From the NCBI GenBank assembly GCA_964036195.1, contig OZ038460.1, positions 5,273,504 to 5,337,503 on the forward strand: 64,000 nt of DNA, written 5' to 3'. Source of the stretch: Sphaerolaimus hirsutus. Taxonomy: Eukaryota; Nematoda; Chromadorea; Monhysterida; Sphaerolaimidae. This document shows, one piece after another, positions 39,843 through 50,407 of the stretch. Numbering within the stretch: position 1 is the stretch's first letter; each line of letters begins with the position of its first letter. The notes under the pieces were generated by a model. The model ran no database searches. It was not told the DNA's origin and saw nothing but the letters and a program-made list of their open reading frames with translations. The translations under genes were made by a program, and so were the position numbers.

Positions 39843-40314
39843 CAGGACGCCGCAGGCACCACCACCGACGAACTGTCGCACGAGGTGCCTGCGGATTTAA
39901 ATACTAGGTTTTCCTAGGAGTAAATACTAGGTTCGGCGCTTTTCCATCACTAATAACGAAGGGACAGTATGGCGCCCTGTAAAGTGTGAAGTCAAGTGTC
40001 AAATGAAACGTAAATTGTCGATCAAAATTTAAAAAAGATAGTTTATTACTGAACTTTTGACACTTTATTTACATGACATTTGACACTTGAATTTACACTA
40101 CACCTATCACCTGGGAAGGCACGTATCGAGGATTTTTGTCTCGGTGGTGGTAGAGAATTTTTTACGGAGCCTGACGAACGGTTGGGGGGTGGGGCGGCGT
40201 CCCCCTGTAAAAGTTTACACCTACAGTAGGCTCCACGAGATGACGTCATTGGCATTGGCGCTAACAAGCACCATCCCTGAAAATACTTTCACAGTCAGGG
40301 AAGCTATCAAACTA

Positions 40315-40718
40315 CCGTATTTCCTCGAAATACCCCCCCCCCCTCAAAATGGACACTATGAACTTATAAAACCCCCCCTCGAAATACCCCCCCCCCATAT
40401 TTAGTGTATAGACAACGTAAATGATAAAAGCAGCGGTTTGTAAGCTGGGCAATGCAGAACACGCGTTAAAAACGATGACTCTGTTATGTGAGAACAGTGT
40501 TTATACGTCTACACACTTATACAAGTCTTTAGAGTCTTATAAATGGCGATTTTTCTCGCATTTTTCGACGTCTGCGTACGTTTCAGACGACAATTTAGTA
40601 CTGGGATTTCAAAAAATTTCTGGCGAAAAAATACCCCCCCCCCCTCGTTTACCCCCCCCCCTCAAAATTCTCACTCTGAAAAATAAACCCCCTGGGGGTA
40701 TTTAAGGAAATACTGTAA
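40315..40718. mobile_element. MITE, ACCGTATTTCCTCGAA family
   Basis: Starts ACCGTATTTCCTCGAAATACC and ends GGGGGTATTTAAGGAAATACTGT. In intron 1 of PGAP2-like copy 1. Interior like 38434-38896. Confidence 0.7.
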
Positions 40719-40767
40719 ATATTCTACAAACCCCTTGCCCTTTCCCATAAAAAAACCCAGCCCCCTG

Positions 40768-40921
40768 GTGCCAGTCCCAGACCCTGTAAAATGTCATGCA
40801 GTGTCAAAAGTCGTGTAAAATGTCAGGTAAACCAACGTAAGTTTGCTATTTTCCCGAGCATTTTACACGACTTTGCCACTTTGCGTGACATTCGACATTT
40901 TACAGGGTCTGGGACTGCCCC
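40768..40921 (+). mobile_element. Intron-forming MITE family, intronic copy
   Basis: Starts GTGCCAGTCCCAGACCCTG after CCCTG and ends CAGGGTCTGGGACTGCCC before CCAT. In intron 1 of PGAP2-like copy 1, antisense to that gene. Confidence 0.7.
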
Positions 40922-41317
40922 CATTGACCGTATTTTTCAAATACCTAAATTCAAATTAACTTCAATCAAATCAAACCAACCTTCATTAGTGAAATTAACC
41001 AGCAAATCTCTGTGCAAATAGTATGTCATAGTGCACACGACCCATGAATTCCACACGGGAATGGTGATCAAGGGAATTGTCCATTGTATAGGAAATTCAC
41101 TCAGGATGGTAAATGCGTGCAGCCGCGGCGCGTGTCGGGGTGGAAGTTTATTTGGCATGGGGGTGTAGAAAGTGCTTGTTTTTTTTATTATTTTTTTTGT
41201 ATCAAAAATCGCGAAAAACTACACAACATTCTCAAAGTGAGAAAAATCGGGGGTGCACTGATACGCACATCTGCCCGTTACGCACATTTGCCCGTTTTTT
41301 TCACAGGTGCCGGACAG

Positions 41318-41509
41318 GTGCCAATCCCAAGCCCTGTAAAGTGTAAAGTAAAGTGTCAAATGTAAAGTCAAATTCAAAGTAAACTGGCAATTGACATGCA
41401 AAGTTCAGTAATAAAATCTTTTCTTTTGTGTTTTGATTGACACTTTACTTTGCATTTGACTTTACATTTGATACTTTACTTTACACTTTACAGGGCTTGG
41501 GACTGCCCC
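41318..41509 (+). mobile_element. Intron-forming MITE family copy
   Basis: Starts GTGCCAATCCCAAGCCCTG after GACAG and ends CAGGGCTTGGGACTGCCC. Long inverted arms (TAAAGTGTCAAATG...). It abuts half of a palindromic element (41258-41308, GATACGCACATCTGCCCG) whose full form is at 45499-45864. Confidence 0.7.
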
Positions 41510-41566
41510 ATGGTGACAAGAAAATTTTTATCTGATAAGGAATCTCAGTCACAAATAAAGTCATAA

Positions 41567-41664
41567 AAATGTCAAATGATCAGTAAAGCAAATTTTTCAT
41601 AACATTCAACATGACTTGACACTTTGTAGGACATCTGACATTTTACAGGGTCTGGGAGTGGCAC
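41567..41664 (-). mobile_element. Partial MITE, intron-forming family
   Basis: Only the GTGCCACTCCC side is clear (CAGGGTCTGGGAGTGGCAC then CTG). The other arm is eroded. Confidence 0.5.
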
Positions 41665-43060
41665 CTGTTGTACAGGATTGATTAATGAATTGACATCCAT
41701 GTGTGAATGAAAATATTCTCTCTTTCGATGAGCCCATGTGCAGCCATGAAAAATGAAAAACTGTATATTTTGCTGCTTGCGATGCGCTGCGCGACCATTT
41801 GCGCAGTTCAACAGAGTTTCAGAGGGCGCACTCAATTCATTCGTTGTGCGCATGTTGAATTGTTACAGATGTTAAATAGTTGAGTATGGTCAATTGATGC
41901 GGGTGAGGTGTGAAAGTTGCCGGGCTGTGATGATGGGGATCTGTGATTTGGGACAAAAATGATCAGATTTCAGGAATGGTGCAGTGGACAGTGGAGCATG
42001 CCGATAATACTCAAAGTGAAAATAATTTTTGATATCAAAATAATAATATCCTTAACGTTTACATCGAGACGCAATGATCACATAGTGCGCATCACAAATT
42101 TCAATTGAGACAAGTACAATTCAGTAAAATTGAGGCCTCACATCTGAAAGTCGATAAGTCCCAAAAGTTGATTATGAGAGAGTTGCATTTTAAGTTTCAT
42201 CTTCTATTCTTTGTCGGCAATACACATGTTTAAGTCCAACATGTTCCTCAAAATTTGGAAAAAGGGTGAAAAACGTGGGTGAAGACCGATTCTAGGTGCC
42301 GTTTCCGTGCTTAACTCAAATTTCGACATTTTGGGTTATCTACTTGGAGAAATAAGCGCCTCAGTTTTCGAAGCTGACAAACATGCAAATTAACACATTT
42401 GAGTTAATCAAAACGAATCATTTACGTTCACCGTCAACAGTAGTTGACGAAGATCACATTAAGGTCAACGTAAATGTGTTCGAAGCTGATTGATCAGTTT
42501 CTAAAATTTCGGCTGTTAACTACTTTCTGTGTGTGGGAAAAACTGAACTTTTTAGTACCTTACTTAAAAAGGTGACATGTCATTAACGCAGAACTGGAAA
42601 TGGTAAGAGTGGCAAATATTCACGTTCTATTAATTTCCATTGCGCCTGACAGAATGCAATTCGAAATAAATATATACCTAAATATGCTGTAAATACACCA
42701 TCGCGTGTGATGTCATAAAACGTACAATAGTAAAACGTCGATATTGACGTGGGTATTCAGAATCAACAGATGGTGGAACACGTGATGTCTTAAAATACAC
42801 GCGGAAATTTCGACACAAAAACGATGGCAAATAAAAATTCCAGAATTTTTTAAATTTCCTAACATTCATTGTGTTTTAAGTTGTTTCACTTCCAAATTGT
42901 CCATAGAAATTTGAGCTGATAATTTTCTCAGAACAATACACATTGATACAAGCCGGGACAGCGATTTTTCCAAAACAAATTATTTATATGGCAGTCCAGT
43001 ATATTTGCCAAAAATTCAAAATGTACATCCACCGCAGTCGTAGATATCTAACACAGATTT

Positions 43061-43380
43061 AGAAAGTAGGTGCCAAATCTGGCCTGGACAGTGTTTATAA
43101 CGTTTCCAGGTGCAAAATTGAAGTAAAGTAGAGTAACAATCCTCAAGGACTTTTTTGTTTTGATGAAAATTTTGAAATTCAACAAAAATATTCAACAATG
43201 AATAAGCCGTAGATGTGGCATCAAGCACCGACGCAGAAAGTGCCAAACCTGGCCTGGACAGTGTTTATAACGTTTCCAGGTGCAAAATTGAAGTAAAATA
43301 GAGCAACAATCCTCAGGAACTTTTTTGATTTTGATGAAAATTTCGAAATTTAATAAAAATTCATCCAACAAGGAACTCAA
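43061..43380. repeat. Two-copy tandem repeat, period 170 bp
   Basis: GGCCTGGACAGTGTTTATAACG occurs at 43081 and 43251 within two similar units. Minus-strand ORFs across the units are repeats of one another and probably not genes. Confidence 0.75.
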
Positions 43381-43549
43381 AAACAATTTTGAAAAAAAAC
43401 AGATCGAACCACTACTTTTTCAAAGACCTTGCCAACGCGTTATTAGCGTATTATACTGCAGACTGGAAAGTGTAATGGTAAATTGAACTTCTACAAAGGA
43501 ACAGGGCATAATTTTACATCAATGTGAATAAATTTGCACCATTGCTACT

Positions 43550-43828
43550 GCACACACTAGTTTAAAAATAGCTATAAACTAAAATTATACTGCACTAAAA
43601 TATGAACTAAAACTAAACTGCACACACAACAATAAACCAAAAATTTAGTTGACTCATAAATCAATTCTGAATGGCATTTGAGTTTACTGGAATTAGGTGT
43701 TTGTCAACTAAATTTGACTGAGAGTAATAATAAATTGCTCCAGTAAACTCAAATGCATTCAATTCAATGTGCTGATTTATGAGTTTACTCAATTTAAAAA
43801 CATTCATTAGCAAACTAGTGTGTGCAGC
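43550..43828. mobile_element. Foldback element with CTGCACACACTAGTTT ends
   Basis: Inverted ends CTGCACACACTAGTTT / AAACTAGTGTGTGCAG, with a further inner inverted pair around TTTGAGTTTACTGGA. Non-coding. Confidence 0.6.
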
Positions 43829-44528
43829 GACATTGCGCCGATTGTAAACAATAAACATAGCCTTTGGCAGAAAATAAAAGTCAACGCAGACATTGTTATC
43901 TTCACCGATTGATTTACGTGATTTTTTATATTTTACAACAGATAATTAACGATACTATTCGCTCAAACACGTCACAGCGATGAAAACTTTTTTCTGCACT
44001 TTTTACCACTATCGCGAGTGTCATTGGTTGCCCCAGTATTAGACCTCAGGTGGTCTCAAATTTATCTTTTATTATGTTCATTGAATGTGGTTTACAAGTA
44101 CAAGAATGCATGAGGAGAAAAGTGATAAATAAAGCTATAAGTGGCAAGTGACAGGTAATCCCACGTGTTTTACATTTCTAATATCTTTGTTTGTTTTCAA
44201 TTTGGTTTTTCATTGGCGACAGCAATTTCGAGTTTTCAACCAGATTTTTGTGATGAAAGCGGACAATTTGAGGTGTTTGATGGGTCGATTGATCATCACG
44301 AAAACAAAATCACATCACACTTTTCTTATCGGAATTGTGCTATGTGGCTCCATTTAGCGATGGTTGAAAGCATGAAATTTTCGTTGTCACAAATAAACGA
44401 GTGAACGCGGTCTCAAATTTACTTGTCTCGTGACTTTTCAGATCACTTGTCGACTTGCGGAAATATCACCTGGTACCACAAACCCAGACACTGTGCTGTG
44501 GGCCCCTTCACAATCACGTCACATCACT

Positions 44529-47500
44529 TCACACGAATCGACCAAACTCCTCACAAAAGCTTCCATCCGGTCGATAATCGACATTCGACCGGAATCTTTC
44601 CGAAGTTGTCGGCACTTTCGCGATTTTCGTGCCGCACGCGCAACAATCGCTTTCATTCGCGCAAAGTCGACGCACATCGATATTGTTGCTAGTCGACAGC
44701 GTGTCGAATCGGGCGAATAGACCCACGCGAACGTGGTAAAAGTCGATTAGAATTAGCATGTTGAAAAGACCTTCGCACAGGCCGACTGTGTACTCTGCCA
44801 CGGCGAATATTAGGTAGACTGCGTGTATATATTTGTCGGTATACGTTTTGTCACAGGACAACTTGACACGTGACGATTCGTCACAGGGATTTCTCAAGGG
44901 AAATTGTGACACATACCCAACTGGAAACATGACCGCACATGTCAATATGGGCCCACACACACTAGTTGACATCGCAAATTCGCGTCAACTCAGTGTCAAT
45001 CGAATAAAACAAGAAGTTTGTAAAAAGCATCACACTTAACAGGAGCAATGAAAATGAAGTGTCATGATGTAAAATTGACTATGCTCTATCAGATAGATAA
45101 GTTGAGATCACAGTATCACTTAAATTCAGTTGACATTTAGTTGACACGAATTCAGTTGACATCCAGTGTGTGGGGGCCCTATGACACATGTCAATAAAAC
45201 AGCAGATTTTTCACCCAGTTTGAGTTGTAAACACATTTGTAATTACAAATGTAAAGTTATGCTTTCACTGTAACATACCGTATTTCCTCGAAATACCCCC
45301 AGCGGGTTTATTATTTCGCCAGAAAATTTTGAGGGGGGTAAATTCAGGGTGGGGGGCTTATTCAAGGGGTTTTTATTATTCCGTCAGAAAATTTCGTGAA
45401 GGATCGTAGTAATGAATAGGCCAAGCCAAAACATACCCAAAACTGGTAATAAATGAGACCAAACACGATGTATTTGGACGTATTTTACGGGGCAGGCCTG
45501 ATACGCACACGTGCCCGATACGCACATATGCCCGTTTTTTTCACTTGACACTTTTTCAAGTGATTTTCAGATATGAGTAAAGTGAAAAAAAGTTGCGCAA
45601 TGACATGAGTGAACTTTTTTCACTTCACTCATATCTGAAAATCACTTGAAAATGTGTCAAGTGAAAAAACAGTGAAAAATAGCCATTTTTCACTGTTTTT
45701 CATTTGACACATTTTCAAGTGATTTTCAGATATGATTGAAGTGAAAAAGTTTACTAATGTCATTGCGCAACTTTTTTTCACTTTACTCATATCTGAAAAT
45801 CACTTGAAAAAGTGTCAAACGAAAAAAACGGGCATATGTGCGTATCGGGCACGTGTGCGTATCAGTGCACGCCCGTATTTTACATTGGGATATATGCATA
45901 TCTAGACAAACTTGCGTACCTATGTGTAGCTGCGATTAGGGTGTCAAATTTCCGTTTTCCGTTTTCCGTTTCCGTTTTCCGCAGGCAAATTTTTTCCGTT
46001 TTCCGTTCCGTTTTCCGGCCGCTGAAATTTTTTTTCCGTTTTCCGTTCCGTTTTCCGGCCACCTTTTTTTCCGTTTCCGTTTTTCCGGCTCATTTTCCGT
46101 TTTCCGGTTAAATTTTCAGTTTTTCCGCCTTTTTTCCGTTTTCCGGCTCAATTTCCAGTTTTTCCGCCTTTTTTCCGTTTTATGCCTCAATTTTCTGCTT
46201 TCCGCATCATTTTAGCCTTTTCTGGCTCAACTTTCTGTTTTCTGTTCCAGCCAAACTGGTAAACAGTCATGCATATTGTCAATTATGTGGAAAAAATTCT
46301 TTTTCCAGCAAAATTTCAGTGAATTTTATCGTTTTTTTGGCAAAATTTCAGCAAATTTTTCCATTTCCATGCAAATTCCATTTTTCCGTTTCCGTTTTTC
46401 CGGCCCCTTTTTCCGTTTTCCGGCCACTGAAATTTTTTTTCCGTTTCCGTTTCCGTTTTCCGCCAAGTGCAATTTTTTTTCCGTTTTCCGTTCCGTTTTC
46501 CGGCCGCTGAATTTTTTTTTCCGTTTCCGTTTTCCGTAAAAAAATTTTTTTGACACCCTAGCTGCGATGCAATTTGGGAGCAATGAATACATCATGTACA
46601 TTGCATATATGATGTACATTATTCCAGACAAAGTATTTCGAGGGGGTCAATTCAGGGGGGGGGGGGGTAATTCGAGGTAATACGGTATACCTAAAGGCGT
46701 AAAATGAAACCCAAACGTGAAACTGACTTTCAGCGATGCAGTAATGTCTGTAGATAGGGTAAAATGTGGCTGTGATAAACATGCTGATCCACATTACCAC
46801 AGTTATCACCAGTTTGATCCAAAAAGACACATATGCCTGTTAAAAAGGTAATGGAGCCCGTGCATTTGACTTTGCCTGTTATAACCTTCAATACATCTGG
46901 CACTAGGGAAGAAAGATTCGAAAGAAATTCGATGGTAAAGAAAAATTCGAAAATACGAAAACATTTTTAAAAACAACTTTTTATACTTTTTCAAATTTTC
47001 CATTTTAAAATTTTTAAATCTTCCATTTTATCTTTATTTTATAAATTTTCCTGAGATTTTGCCAACCCAGCTTAAAGCGCACAACAGAAACCACCCAGCC
47101 CCCATCCATCCAACCTTCATCGAAGTACCCGCCCATCCACTGGCCCAATGGGCGATAGTCACGTGCAACATGAGCGCGCAAGCTCCGCCTATCCACGAGA
47201 CAACCGCCACGATGTGCAGCTCGAAGTGCGCGCGGATGTCGAAGATGCTCGCTAGCACCAGGCCGAGCGCTTCGAACCAGCCCGCCGTGTAGATATGGCG
47301 CGCGAAGTATTGGTACCTGGGCCGGAGTCCAATTTGAAGGTAGGGCGCGTGTGGGGTACCCGGCATGACAGTAAGCGTGTGAAATTGGGTGCGGGCACGG
47401 GTGGGTGGGGGGAGTTTGGTTTTTATAACATTGAAATTGAAAGTGTCCATAGCGGTTTTCAAAACTAAAACTTCATTTGCGACACGATCCAACAATTTTG

Positions 47501-49121
47501 CATTTGAACGTCGTTAGTCAGGTGAAGCTTTGAATTGAACCAGTTGACATTTGGCGTCGTCGCAAACTATTCTCGGATACAGAAACTAATCACTACAAAG
47601 TAGTGATAAAATTGCAAATGCAAAAATATTCAAACCGTCAAACATTTATAACAAAAAACACATTCAGATCCGCTTTCCACTCACCACTGTCTATTGTACC
47701 ACCTCACGGTGGTGGCGCTCAAAAACAGCTCAGTATACATGAGGTAGTAAAAAATGCGCAATGGCAAATGCAGCACGATGCCGAGCAGCCAGATGTGTCG
47801 CTGCGGCTCGAACACGCCGATGGACCAGGACGCCGCCGGCAAAACCACAGATGAGCTCTCGCATGAAGTGCCTGCGATGAAATGGGAGAAACTCTCAGTG
47901 CATCTAATATGACCCCGGTGCATCTAAACTCTCACTGGACTGGGGAATTATTAGAGCAAAAAAAACAATATACATAGCCCCGACTAGGGTTCAAACGGGA
48001 ACGCGGTCTCGGTACATGGTTCGGCAAAAAGTCGGGACTGGGGCGGTCCCGGTCCCGGTCCCGACACCCCAGTCCCGGTCCCGGTCCCGACAATTTAAAA
48101 AAGCCAGTCCCGGTCCCGGTCCCGACCACCCAGTCCCGGTCCCGGTCCCGGTCCCGGAATTTTATAGTGGTCCCGACATTGGGTGGAAAAAACGTATTTT
48201 TCAAAAAAAAATTGCCAGAAATGGCACTTTTCTAAAGCGATTTTGTAGGAACATACAAAAAATTTTTGCGCGCAAATACCCAGCCAATGATTACTATGTA
48301 TTTTTCCATAATGTGACAGCATTAGAAAGGTCCTAAACATGATTCTAGTACGAAATATAGGTATATAAAGATACCTATATTGTAGACGTTGGCGCCAACG
48401 CCAGCGCCAATACTGGCATGGCGTTGGCACCTACAACTGGCGCCGCCCCCCCTCCCAAAAAAATCCTGTGTACATTGCGTTTCATCATATATTCACAAGT
48501 TCAAGTGAAGATGGCAATGGAATACTGCTTGAATAATGTTATAAGAAAAGGCTAATACATTGAGAGTGGTCCTTCACACAGTGGAGTTGTGTGGAACAAC
48601 ATTGGCTGGATATTACATACCAATAAGGTTCAAACAATACCGCAGTGCCGGTACCTGGTTCGGCAAATCCCAGTCCCGGTCCCGAACCCCCAGTCCCGGT
48701 CCCGTCAATTGCCCGGTCCCGGTCCCCCAGTCCCGGTCCCGACATTAGAAAATTTCTGGTCCCGGTCCCGGTCGGAAAAACTGGTCCTGTTTGAACCCTA
48801 GCCCCGACCCCAAACCACAACATACTCGAACGGCGTCAAAACCGGCCAACGTACAACAGAATGGGACGACACGAAAGTCTGCTGGACCCCTCCCCCCTAA
48901 AATGCCACCCTCAATTTTTTCAAAGAGTGCAGGACACCAGCGCAAAAAACCTCAACCTCCAATCCCTCCAACCTTCATTGGTAAAATTGGCCAAAATATC
49001 GCCATGCAAATGGTAAGTCAGCACGCACACGATCCAAGAATTCCACAGGGGTATAGTTATGAACAACAAAGTCCAGCGCACGGGGAACTCGCTCAGGATT
49101 GAGAAGGCAGCCGGGTTGGGT
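44529..49121 (-). CDS. PGAP2-like (FRAG1 family) membrane protein, copy 2
   Basis: Minus-strand exons with matching phases: 49121-48973, 47871-47685, 47316-47115, 46836-46728 and 44818-44529 (stop). All introns are GT...AG. The predicted part is ~311 aa; an upstream exon with the start codon is expected beyond 49121, since exon 1 begins at an acceptor (CCCTTATCCAG). Family signatures: an FPVRW TM, the GTSC segment, PQRHIW..IVLHLPLRIF, SIFDIRAHFELH, a TM pair and the last-exon LIFAVAEYTVG helix followed by FYHVR. PGAP2 proteins remodel GPI-anchor fatty acids in the secretory pathway. The ~60-residue C-tail after the last helix is Cys/Asp-rich and unusual. Tandem paralogue of 37863-41158. Intron 1 carries a hAT-like repeat, intron 4 two further repeats. 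Confidence 0.75.
44949..45181. mobile_element. Foldback element, GGGCCCACACACACT ends
   Basis: Ends GGGCCCACACACACTAG and CAGTGTGTGGGGGCCC are imperfect inverted repeats with AGTTGACA motifs inside. In intron 4 of PGAP2-like copy 2. Confidence 0.5.
45276..45360. mobile_element. Partial MITE, ACCGTATTTCCTCGAA family
   Basis: Left end ACCGTATTTCCTCGAAATACCCCC is clear; the right end is degraded. Confidence 0.5.
45499..45864. mobile_element. 366-bp near-perfect palindrome
   Basis: Begins TGATACGCACACGTGCCC and ends GGGCACGTGTGCGTATCA. Arms contain four copies of the CATATCTGAAAATCACTTGA motif in alternating orientation and meet near AATAGCCATTTTTCAC. A half-copy is at 41258-41308. Confidence 0.8.
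45937..46560. mobile_element. hAT-like MITE with satellite core
   Basis: Ends TAGGGTGTCAAAT and TTTTGACACCCTA; perfect 8-bp target duplication GCTGCGAT on both sides. The interior is CCGTTTTCCG and TTTTTCCGGC variants, the reverse complement of the core at 34220-34800. Confidence 0.85.
46625..46686. mobile_element. Partial MITE, ACCGTATTACCTCGAA family
   Basis: Contains TATTTCGAGGGGG, a G run, and a right end TAATTCGAGGTAATACGGTA. In intron 4 of PGAP2-like copy 2. Confidence 0.5.
47985..48800. mobile_element. hAT-like MITE with GGTCCC satellite core
   Basis: Ends TAGGGTTCAAAC and GTTTGAACCCTA; perfect 8-bp duplication GCCCCGAC (47977-47984, 48801-48808). Two blocks of (GGTCCC)n-type repeats lie at each end with unrelated sequence between. 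In intron 1 of PGAP2-like copy 2. Confidence 0.85.
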
Positions 49122-49315
49122 CTGGATAAGGGGGGGGGTATTTAAGGGAATAGGGAGGAATGGGAATGTTGGTGTTTTTGTGGTGGAAATGATAAAAGAA
49201 AAGGATTTATGGGTGATGGACGGGTTCAAACTGTGTTCACTAAAAATCACTATTTTTCACAATTTTTGTCCAACTTCGCCTATTTTCCCCCTTTTTTAGA
49301 AACATATGACCTCAC

Positions 49316-49711
49316 TAGCAGGATTCTCTCCGACCTTCGGTCGGGTTTTGTGGTTCTCTACAATTAATACCATTGGAGGAAATATGATAGTTTAGTTAAG
49401 TTTGCCCACATGCTAGGCATGTGTTTTGAAATGTGGTATGTAATGTACCAACAATAACAAGACCAATACCAAAGATGCAATGTTTTGGAATGGATTTTTT
49501 GTAAACTTCTGTAAAATGGTTGGGCAGTGTGCATTTTGTGTGGTATAGGTTTTGTGATATGATAGTGTGGTTTTTGCAAGGTGTCAAACTTTGTTGTTAT
49601 CTTAAATTGGTTACATTTGTGCTTTGCTGTTCTTTTTGTGTTTGTAAATCCTTGTGGTCTTAATTGTAGAGAACCACAAAACCCAACTGAAGGTTGGAGA
49701 GAATCCTGCTA
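49316..49711. mobile_element. MITE with ~50-bp inverted ends
   Basis: Both ends carry TAGCAGGATTCTCTCC..ACCTTC and GGGTTTTGTGGTTCTCTACAATTA in inverted orientation, about 90% matching over 50 bp. Interior A/T-rich, no credible ORF. Confidence 0.8.
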
Positions 49712-49739
49712 TAGGTACCCACTACTCAGAGGCTTGCAA

Positions 49740-50270
49740 AAACTGACACCCCAGTGGGGACCCCCCTCCAAATGGCATCACCCAGGGAACCCCCCAAAAG
49801 TGGCACCCCCTGGGAACCGACCAAAAATGGGACCCCCTAGGGCCCCACAAATATGGCACCCCCTGAGGACCACCAAAAAATGGCACCCCTTAGGGACCCC
49901 CCAAAAATAGCACCCCCTAGGGATCCCCCAAAAATGGCACCCCTTGGGGACCCCCCAAACATGGCACCCCCTAGGAACCGCCACAAAAATGGCACCCCCT
50001 GGGGACCCACCCAAAGTTGGCCCCCCTGGGGACTCTCCAAAAATGGCACCCCCTGGGGACCCCCCCCCAAAATGGCACCCCCTATGGACCCCCCCCCACA
50101 AAAAGATATAGCACCCCCCTAAGGACCAACAAAAAACGGCACCGCTGGGGACCACCCAAAAAATTGCATCCCATGGGGACCCCCTTGAAATGGCACCCCC
50201 ATATGTGCCTCCAAAAAATGGCACCCCCTGGAGACCCCCCAAAAATGGCACCCCATGGGGACCCCCTCTA
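49740..50270. repeat. Minisatellite, ~30-bp unit
   Basis: Tandem units like GGGGACCCCCCAAAAATGGC. The Gly-rich minus-strand ORF (49778-50470) is produced by the repeat and is not a credible gene. Confidence 0.85.
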
Positions 50271-50407
50271 AATCCTGTAAACACAGCCCCTAGTTTGGAA
50301 ACTCCTGTAAACTCAGCCCCTAATTTGGAAACTCCCATAGACTCAGCCCCTAATTTGGAAACTCCCATAAACTCAGTCCCTAATTTGGAAACTTCTGTAA
50401 ACTCATT
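50271..50407. repeat. Tandem repeat, 30-bp unit
   Basis: Four units like AAACTCCTGTAAACTCAGCC. The same unit returns, degenerate, at about 51927-52090, on the far side of the 115-bp satellite. Confidence 0.8.

Larger units (their letters stand above)
37863..41158 (-). pseudogene. PGAP2-like gene, copy 1, with two MITEs in exons
   Basis: The PGAP2/FRAG1 family acts on GPI-anchor lipid remodelling in the Golgi/ER membrane. Exons on the minus strand: 41158-40981 (M-P-N-K start, TM, ends FTNEG), 39888-39843 plus 39650-39510 (GTSC..., VFEPQRHIW, LHFPLRIF), 38270-38213 plus 38006-37863 (FFARNVYT, LASIFDI, LHILATIAWIGGACG). Exons 2 and 3 are each split by a MITE. Without the inserts they are 187 and 202 nt, exactly the lengths in copy 2, with no stops or indels. 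The inserts have GT at one end but CTG rather than CAG at the other. No exon 4 or 5 like those of copy 2 is visible before the N gap. It is either a broken paralogue or one that splices GT...TG introns; the pseudogene label is provisional. Confidence 0.65.
41670..44528. other. Gene-poor stretch with tandem and foldback repeats
   Basis: Apart from a ~170-bp direct tandem repeat (43061-43380) and a foldback (43550-43828), no supported gene is visible. A possible short exon at 44223-44400 is noted under rejected items. Confidence 0.4.

Noticed and set aside
43016-43386. Two similar minus-strand ORFs sharing CTWKRYKHCPGQ
   Set aside because: They derive from a 170-bp tandem repeat; no exon signals or other support.
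44223-44441. Possible CUB-like exon on the plus strand (FCDESGQFEVFDGS..YRNCAMW..) with a 41-nt downstream intron
   Set aside because: Acceptor and donor are present, but no start codon or partner exons could be found, the intron would be extremely short, and the next exon overlaps the last PGAP2-like exon antisense.
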